Source: Phlegmacium glaucopus (lineage: Eukaryota > Basidiomycota > Agaricomycetes > Agaricales > Cortinariaceae). Taken from it: a stretch of DNA of 36,466 bases. This document shows positions 29,866-36,466 of the stretch, one piece after another. A model generated the notes under the pieces. That model was not told the DNA's origin, ran no database searches, and saw nothing but the letters and a program-made list of their open reading frames with translations. The first letter of the stretch is position 1, and the number at the start of each line of letters is the position of its first letter. Position numbers and translations under genes: made by a program. The stretch spans positions 349,114 through 385,579 of the forward strand of contig MU130624.1 in the NCBI GenBank assembly GCA_015039465.1, in the 5' to 3' direction.

Positions 29866-32800
29866 TCGCTGTCAACAACCAACCGGTTCTCTGTTTTACA
29901 TGTAGATAGCATTGATGAAATAGACGAGACGGTTGGAAACATTCAAGTCGTACAAACATCAGAAATTCCAAAAAAAATCCGAGGGTTCCGACCCCGATGG
30001 GAAAGAACCCTCCCAAAAAAGTTCACTATTGGCTCCCTCAATGCTGACTCTAAATCACTGGAACTCAAAGTCAGCATTGAAACAACCGACACTGGAGAAG
30101 TAAACTCCTTTCTGTCCTTAATAGACTCTGGAGCCAACGGAAAGTTTATTGACAGAGACTATGTCAAAACTAACAGGCTCACAACAAGGTCCCTGTCAAA
30201 TCCGATTCCAGTATTTAACGTTGACGGTAGTGTTTGGAAGTCCAGATGCAGGCCGGATCAATCAAGGAAGTGGTTGATCTGATACTCAGGTACAAAGGAC
30301 ATTCCAAGAGATCCTTGTTTGCAGTCACCGGACTAGGAAAACAGACTTTGATCCTTGGACATTCCTGGCTTAAGATGCATAACCTGGAGATCGACTGGGC
30401 AACCAGAGAAGTAAAAATGTCCCATTGTCCACCCCGTTGTTGTTTGGAATGCAGGAATGAGATCCGAGAAGAACAAAAAATTCAAAAGGTGGAAATACGC
30501 CGAATTGAAAAATGTTCGACCTGCCCACTTCCAGCTCATGTAGAGGATTGTGATGAGGATGACGAGGAGGAAAGTAGCCCAAACCCTGAATTTGAGGATG
30601 GCGACAGAATATTTGCCACCGGCCTACTACCACCGCAGGCAGATATCCAAGCCACCTCCACCATCTCCCAACGTCTTGCAGAAGCTTTCCAGCACAACAC
30701 ACAATCCGAAACAAAAGAAGGAGTTCCGGATTATCTCCAAGAATTCAATAGTGTTTTCACCAAAGAATCTTTTGATATCCTACCTGATCCAAAACCTTGG
30801 GACCATGCAGTAGAACTCATTCCAGGAGAAAAACCATCAGGTTGCAAGGTCTATCCTCTAGCCCCGACAGAACAAAAGGAACTTGATGCGTTCCTCCAGG
30901 AGAATTTAAACTCTGGATGCATCTGACCTTCCAAATCTCTGATGGCATCTCCGGTTTTCTTTATCAAAAAGAAAGACAGAAGTCTTCGGCTTGTTCAGGA
31001 CTATCGAGCTCTCAACGCAATCACCATCAAAAACAAGTACCCACTTCCCCTCATTTTGGAACTGATTACCCAACTCCGGGGCACTAAATACTTCACTAAG
31101 TTGGATGTCCGATGGGGTTTTAACAATGTCCGAATGAAGGAAGGGGATGAATGGAAAGCGGCTTTCCGAACTAACCGGTGATATGACTCAAAATTGCATA
31201 TGCATGGATTTTGCAAATTTTGTCTATCATTTCAGCATTATTAAATCAATGAAGTGCACCCAACTGTTAAATACAACTGATAATTAAATAACAGAATTGG
31301 AGTTGTATGCCTTACAACTGCTAATTACTGTTTCTGTTGACTCAAACACTTAGTAGTTTTTGAATATGGTCTAATGACTATTTATTCACTGCTACAAAAA
31401 TATATAGTCAAGAGTTAAAACCATAAACTCCATGATAACTCTATATTATACAGAAACAGTACCTAAACACAGGGGGCAAAGTCACACAAAGCATGCCGAT
31501 GTTTTAGACCGTGGGAGAATCGCTCGGAGTTCCAAACAGGCGCTCATACGAGACCAAACGGTTGAGATTTATACCGTGGGAAAGTTTCGGAACTTCCGAA
31601 AATCGTCGGAAATAAATGATAGACATATGAAACCAATATAACTCTGGGCTCAGGAGTTGATGTGGGAGTGATTAATTAATCACAAACCCAGAGTAGCCCA
31701 GAGTATCTATCAATCAATTAATTAATCTACCTGTCTCTGACAGATGTATCATTTGTTTCAAAGAGATTGTATAAAGACTTTTCTAGCTATTTCCCCTTTT
31801 GTAAATATTTGTATGTATATAAAGGCAACCAGAACTGTAGTTACAGTAGATTTTGATATCTCTTGCTTCCCCCCCACATTTTCTATTGAGTACAGCTCTG
31901 AACCAGAGTTGGAAATTAGCAAGTGGTCAAGGAAAATAGATTATTGAATTCTCAGAGGTGTACAGAGTTGTTGAAATATTATTTGATTTATCCAAGTCAA
32001 GTATATTTGAGTACGAGTTTTTGTGACTTTGTCACAGTGTCACAGAGAACTTGTGTGTGTTGTTGAGGTGTTTAAGTTGGTGTTTTGTTAGTCACAGCAA
32101 GGGTACAAGAGTTCCCTTAGTGTGTGCAATTTATTGTGTTAGTCACAGCAAGGGTATAGGAGTCCCTTAGTGTGTGCAATTTTGGTTGTTTAAGTCACAT
32201 TGAGTCTTGGACTTGTCTGTGCAAAATATATTGTTGAAAATCAATCTAGAAGATTTAAGGAACTTCTTGCTAGATTGTTGGTGCAATCCATAAATTGCAA
32301 AACTCACTCAAAAAGTTTGATCACACTGTAAAATGATCCAAATCATTAGTTTTTGGTGTTGTATAAGTTGAAGTGAATTTCTTAATTTTGGAACGGTTAA
32401 ACTTTCCAGGAAACCCAAATTCATCTTTTACACAGATTTGATTGAGTATAAGATTGAGTAGAGATTTTATATCTCCAAAAGTCCTATTTTCTCTATCATC
32501 CCTGAGTAGTCATTTCACCGGGGATTATTTGAACCCCTGGTTATGTTCTTTGGCCTCACCAACAGTCCGGCTACTTTCCAAACCATGATGAATGACATCT
32601 TCCACGAGCTCATAATGGAAGGGGTTGTAGTGGTCTACCTCGACAATATCCTAATATTCACAGAGACACTGGAGGAACACAGGTCCGTAACTCGGAGAGT
32701 ACTGGAACTTTTACGGAAGCATAAACTCTTCCTAAAACCAGACAAGTGCGAATTTGAACAAACCAAGGTGGAATACCTTGGAGTCATAATATCTCATAAC

Positions 32801-34995
32801 TCCGTCGAGATGGACCCTGTAAAAGTTGCTGGAGTAGCGGAATGGCCAATTCCGATGAACAAAAAGGAAGTCCAGTCATTTCTAGGCTTTACCAACTTTT
32901 ACCGAAGGTTCATCCAAGACTTTTCTCACCATGCCCATCCCTTGTTTGATCTCACCAAAAGTGACATTAAATGGAGATGGAATACGGAAGAGCAGTTGGC
33001 GTTCGACTCTCTCAAGAACCTGATCACTTCAACCCTGATTCTAGCCTCTCTGGACAACTCCAGGCCATTCTGCATTGAAGCAGACAGCTCCAATTTTGCA
33101 ACCGGAGCCGTACTCTCCCAACAATCCCTTGATGATGAGAAATGGCACCCAGTTGCGTTCCTGTCTAAATCCCTATCTCCGGTTGAACGGAACTATGAGA
33201 TCCACGACAAAGAGATGCTAGCAATCATCCGAGCTCTAGAAGAGTGGAGACACTTCTTTGAAGGAGCAGAACACAAGCGCGAGATCTGGACTGATCACAA
33301 GAACTTGGAATACTTCATGACAGCCAAAAAGCTCAATCGGAGACAAGCCCGTTGGTCGTTGTTCCTAGCCCGGTTTGATTTCCTCATGCACCACAGACCA
33401 GGCAAGAGCATGTGAAAACTGGATGCCTTGTCCAGACGAGCGGATCACGGAACCGGAACCGGTGACAATGACAACATCACACTCCTAACTCCAGGCTTTT
33501 TGCGATTTGGGCCTTAGAAGGACTGGAAGTCATAGGAGAAGAACGAGACGTCTTGAAAGACATCTGGAAAGGTACCCGTGAAGGTGTAAAAGAAGAGGCC
33601 ATAGCTAAAGTGGTAAAGGAGGTGAGAACCACTCACACATGATCCATCCAATTGGTGGAATGGTCTCATGACAACAACATCCTCTCCTTCTGAGGAAAAA
33701 TTTACATTCCGGACATGTTTGACTTGCAAAGACGGATTGTATCCCTCTGCCATGACACCCTAATTGCTGGGCATCCAGGAAGATGGAAGACCCTCGAGCT
33801 CGTATCCCAAAACTATTGGTGGCCACAGATGTCCTGATATATCAGAAAATATGCCTCAACCTGTGACCTGTGTCTTTGGACTAAGGCTCAAAGACGCCAC
33901 CCAGTAGGTGAACTCCATCCCCTTCCGATTCCAAACACTCCATGGGACACAATTAGTGTGGACTTCATAGTGGAACTTCCAGAGTCTTCAGGATACGACT
34001 CGGTGATGGTAGTAGTTGATTCGGTCACCAAACAAGCTCATTTTGCACCAACCCTTACTACCACCTCCGCATCCAGAACCGCTCGCCTTTATATTCAACA
34101 TGTCTGGAAACATCATGGACTACCCCGGAGAGTGGTATCAGACAGAGGACCACAGTTTGTAGCGGAATTCATGCGCAAGCTCTACCGGATCCTCAGAATT
34201 AAGTTGGCAGCCACTACTGCCTATCATCCGCAAGGAGACGGCCAGACAGAACGAGTAAATCAGGAACTGGAACAGTATCTCCGACTCTTTACAAACCAGC
34301 GACAAACCAATTGGGCCGAACTCCTTCCCCTTGCGGAATTCCAGTACAATAATCATGTCCACTCTGCCACACAGCACTCCGGACAAATCCCCCGAATGGG
34401 TTTTGAACCAAGCCAACTGGAATCCCAAATGGAGTCCGTTAATGAATTCATGGAACGAATGCGGAACACCCTAGACGAAGCGAAAGCAGCACTGGTCAAG
34501 TCTAAAGATGACATGGCAAGATATTATAATCAGAAAAGGACTTTGGCACCGGAATACAAACCGGGAGACAAAGTATACCTGGATGCCAGCGACATACAAA
34601 CAACGAGACCATCCAGGAAATTGTCCCATCGGCACCTAGGCCCCTTTCCAATCAAAGAACGAGTCGGCAACAACGCTTACCAACTTCAACTTCCCTTGTC
34701 CATGAAACGACTCCATCCAGTCTTTAACGTAGTCAAACTGACTCCAGCCCGATAGACCCGATCCCTGGAAGACGTATTCCGACTCCTCCACTTCTGGAAA
34801 TCATTGATGGAGAAGAGGAATGGGTTGTCAAGGAAATCCTTGACAGCAGAGTTATAAACAGGAGGTTCCGATACCTCGTCAAATGGCAAGACTTCGGAAT
34901 CGAACATAACACCTGGGAGCCTCGGGAAAACATACACGCCCCCAAATTAGTCGCGGAATTCCACAAGAAGTACCCCGGAGCTCCTAAGCACATCA
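29842..34995 (+). pseudogene. Gypsy pol: protease, RT, RNase H, integrase, chromodomain; disabled
   Basis: Protease: LIDSGANGKFIDRDY (near 30120). [21 protein letters not shown] and [14 protein letters not shown] (to 31178), resuming after the nested LTR with MFFGLTNSPATFQTMMN. The catalytic YxDD reads YLDN at 32636-32647. RNase H: FCIEADSSNFATGAVLS, IHDKEMLAII and WTDHKNLEYF. Integrase: H-x-H with CDLC, then WDTISVDFIVELP, VVSDRGPQFV and DGQTERVNQELE (D, D, E present). Chromodomain after a frame change near 34750: FRYLVKWQDFGIEHNTWEP. In-frame TGA codons: 30924, 33413, 33640, 33691 and 33835. Frame changes lie near 30230, 33500 (T5 run) and 34750. The family is the agaricomycete chromovirus type; this copy is inactive. 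Confidence 0.9.
31179..32517. mobile_element. Nested 1339-bp solo LTR in the RT domain, TSD CCGG
   Basis: It begins TGATATGACT (31179) and ends AGTCATTTCA (32517), an inverted match of 9 of 10. CCGG stands on both sides (31175-31178, 32518-32521), and removing the insert and one CCGG restores the RT frame exactly (AFRTNR then GLFEPL). A TATATAAAGG motif lies at 31816-31825. A tandem duplication, GTTAGTCACAGCAAGGGTA with CCCTTAGTGTGTGCAATTT, lies at about 32089-32185. No coding region is supported. Length and ends fit a solo LTR of another (probably Copia-like) family. Confidence 0.8.
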
Positions 34996-35059
34996 GGATG
35001 GCCAAATTCAAACAGTTTCCTTTCATGCCGGGACATCACCTACTGAAGGGGGGGATGGA

Positions 35060-35472
35060 TGTTAGGGGACACCCGACTTCAACCCAAACCTCAACCTCAG
35101 AATCATACACCCCGCCTTTCTGATGACCTCCGACCTTCTGTCCAACTCCACTTCCGTCACTGGTTTACTCCAGAACCCCATAGTTCCGCTCCGACTCCGA
35201 TCCTCTGTTTCACTCCATCTTTTATTTCTATTTTTCACATCACACCACTTCTTATTTAATTAATTAATTATTATTGTATCATTCCTTTATTTATTTTATA
35301 TCTCTGTTATGTCCATATTAGTACTTAAACACCCCCAGCCTAGCAGGGATCCCCATCCTTTCCTCTTTGGATCCCCTGCTAGGTAAGTCACTTGTAGATA
35401 TCTTTTCTGAAATATTATTAACTTTGGATCCCCTGCTAGCTTGACTAAGTCAGCGTCGCAGTTGCCCTAACA
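35060..35472 (+). repeat. 3' LTR of the Gypsy element (413 bp)
   Basis: Same termini as the 5' LTR. It follows the purine tract directly. It lacks the ~28-bp duplication of the 5' LTR and keeps a CTATTTTTC segment that the 5' copy has lost. Confidence 0.9.
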
Positions 35473-35477
35473 CTCTC

Positions 35478-35880
35478 AACATACAGTTGTTGTAGTCTCA
35501 CCAATTAACCATCAAGCCACTCCATCACCCTCAATTCATTGGGGACATAAGGTATGTATTATGTTGCATTGAAGTTGTTACTGGGGTCTGACTTGTGTAG
35601 ATCATTTCCAACAATGACAGTGATCTGTCAGACATTCCTAACACTCCAAATCAAACTTGGATAACACAGCTGCACCTGCCATCATTGTCAACACTGCCAA
35701 CCATACCATCACAAAGTACATCGGCAGCAGCTGCAAAGGCTGTGGAGAAAAAGCAGAAGAGCACCAAGTCATGAGCTGGTCCTGCCAAGAAGACATGAAG
35801 GGCCTGTTAAGATTCCATGTAAGTTTCAATAAATGTTTTCTTATACCTGTCCAAATTATTCTAATAATTCACTTTTGAAG
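35478..35880 (+). pseudogene. DUF6698-type gene, 3' part beyond the Gypsy insertion
   Basis: Directly after the CTCTC duplication the frame left at 28080 continues (RSQHTVVVSPINHQA, SIHWGHK), then a 49-nt intron (35552-35600, GTATGT to GTGTAG) and NNDSDLSDIPNTPNQTW leading to AAAAKAVEKKQKSTKS. TGA at 35772-35774 and 35796-35798 fall in a basic tail where CGA would fit. A GTAAGT donor follows at 35820. The tail beyond is not identified. Confidence 0.6.
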
Positions 35881-36191
35881 GCTAGTTATTGTCTATCACC
35901 TGTTTCCATTGCTCACAGACATTCACCATTTACTTAACTGACCTTGTTGCTTTCTGGTGCTCATTGCCTTCTTTCTTGGACACTTGCTCATTGTCTGATG
36001 TGTATTATGATTATCATGTCTCGGAATCTCACCACTTTGTCCTGCTCAAGTCCTTTGCCTCATTGTCTAGCTTATGTGCCATCATAAATTGAAATTATAT
36101 GATTTTATTCTCAGACATTTGTGTGATTAATTGCAAGGGTAAGAGACAGTCATTGTTAGAGGACGTTAGACCCAGGAATCAAGTTGAATAC

Positions 36192-36220
36192 TAAGGTGCT
36201 TATCTTTGATAAGCACCTTA
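36192..36220. repeat. Perfect 13-bp-arm hairpin
   Basis: TAAGGTGCTTATC, loop TTT, GATAAGCACCTTA. It is followed by ACACCTATATACTAC. Its role is unknown; it may be a terminator or the tip of an inverted-repeat element. Confidence 0.8.
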
Positions 36221-36260
36221 CACCTATATACTACAAGCGTGCATCAGAAAAAAATAACCT

Positions 36261-36323
36261 TGGCCTGGCTGGCTCTGGCTGCCCTGGGCTGCCCTGGCCA
36301 GCCCTGAACATCTTTGGCTAGGT
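36261..36323. repeat. Word repeat: CTGGC / GCCCTGG
   Basis: TGGCCTGGCTGGCTCTGGCT, GCCCTGGGCTGCCCTGGCCA and GCCCTGAAC. A TGGC/GCCA word is repeated in both orientations within about 60 bp in otherwise AT-rich DNA. Confidence 0.7.
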
Positions 36324-36405
36324 TTAAAAATCTGAAAAAAATATAACAAATCACAGAAATATTTATAGCACCCAATTCCAAAAAAAGTACACAATTACAT
36401 AAGAC

Positions 36406-36463
36406 AGATGCTGAGATATTAAAGATATTAAAATAATTTAATATCTTTAATATCTCAGCATCT
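36406..36463. repeat. Perfect 25-bp-arm AT-rich palindrome at the window edge
   Basis: AGATGCTGAGATATTAAAGA plus TATTA (36406-36430) and its exact reverse complement (36439-36463) flank AAATAATT. It may be the end of a larger fold-back element that continues past the window. Confidence 0.85.
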
Positions 36464-36466
36464 ATC

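Larger units (their letters stand above)
28081..35472 (+). mobile_element. Full-length chromodomain Ty3/Gypsy element, TSD CTCTC, degenerate
   Basis: The LTRs at 28081-28506 and 35060-35472 both start TGTTAGGGGACACC and end GCCCTAACA, and CTCTC flanks the element (28076-28080, 35473-35477). Internal order: gag with a CCHC knuckle, protease, RT, RNase H, integrase, chromodomain. A purine tract (GAAGGGGGGGATGGA, 35045-35059) precedes the 3' LTR. The element is 7392 bp, of which 1343 bp are a nested solo LTR and its duplication. It lies in the same orientation as, and inside an exon of, the DUF6698-type gene. Many in-frame stops, frame shifts and an RT active-site change mean it cannot be autonomous. 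Confidence 0.95.
35881..36466. other. No supported gene; two hairpins and a TGGC/GCCA word repeat
   Basis: Short open frames only. The hairpins at 36192-36220 and 36406-36463 and the word block at 36261-36323 are listed separately. Confidence 0.5.

Noticed and set aside
31179..32517. Giant intron in pol
   Set aside because: The ends are TG...CA with a CCGG duplication rather than GT-AG, which is the mark of an LTR insertion.
28616..34995. Classical RIP
   Set aside because: The stops fit CpG-to-TpG changes (CGA to TGA) rather than the CpA-biased pattern typical of ascomycete RIP. No dinucleotide statistics could be computed here.

Overview
The window looks like accessory DNA from an Agaricomycete (mushroom-forming basidiomycete) nuclear genome. 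The evidence is 43-60 nt GT-AG introns, an NB-ARC/TPR STAND (NLR-like) gene pair, a KDZ-transposon-associated cysteine-cluster gene, a DUF6698-type gene, chromodomain Ty3/Gypsy elements, and the gag-like and Zn-cluster protein families that are multicopy in this class. No bacterial operon structure, rRNA or tRNA was found. All identifications come from reading the sequence and remembered family patterns; no searches were run.

Layout. 1-1744: minus-strand gag-like gene, broken by an in-frame TGA and by a 23-bp minisatellite. 1745-3454: non-coding, with a strict 44-bp minisatellite. 3455-8351: three genes of unknown function (minus, plus, minus); the last two converge on a 15-bp-arm palindrome. 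8352-9753: retroelement-like non-coding DNA that recurs inverted at 24403-25786. 9754-11431: a 5'-truncated chromovirus pol fragment, and on the other strand a charged gene with a CxxC cluster. 12803-13703: decayed KDZ-associated gene. 13956-23908: two NB-ARC/TPR genes head to head as a large inverted duplication around a 2.87-kb spacer that holds a 444-bp MITE. 24403-26130: a long-inverted-repeat element and a fold-back MITE. 26560-35880: one decayed DUF6698-type gene split by a solo LTR (TSD GTCTC) and by a complete Gypsy element (TSD CTCTC); a 1.34-kb solo LTR (TSD CCGG) sits inside the Gypsy RT domain. 35881-36466: no gene seen, but hairpins and a word repeat.

The most unusual structure is at the 5' end of the NLR pair. 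Between a basic first exon and the exon before the P-loop lies a tandem array of phase-0 mini-exons (84 or 87 nt), each with its own 55-59 nt intron. The intact plus copy has two mini-exons and the minus copy has six, in the order a-a-b-a-a-b, all open and in frame. The array acts as a modular, length-variable linker made by duplicating whole intron+exon units. The C-terminal TPR array also differs in number: 4 full units in the plus copy and about 9 in the minus copy. The plus copy is open for 867 codons. The minus copy has a 46-nt deletion, a 1-nt deletion and a word-repeat insertion in its TPR region.

A second theme is CGA-to-TGA-type decay (CpG deamination) across the retroelements and multicopy genes, while the plus-strand NLR and the gene at 7093-8351 are open.
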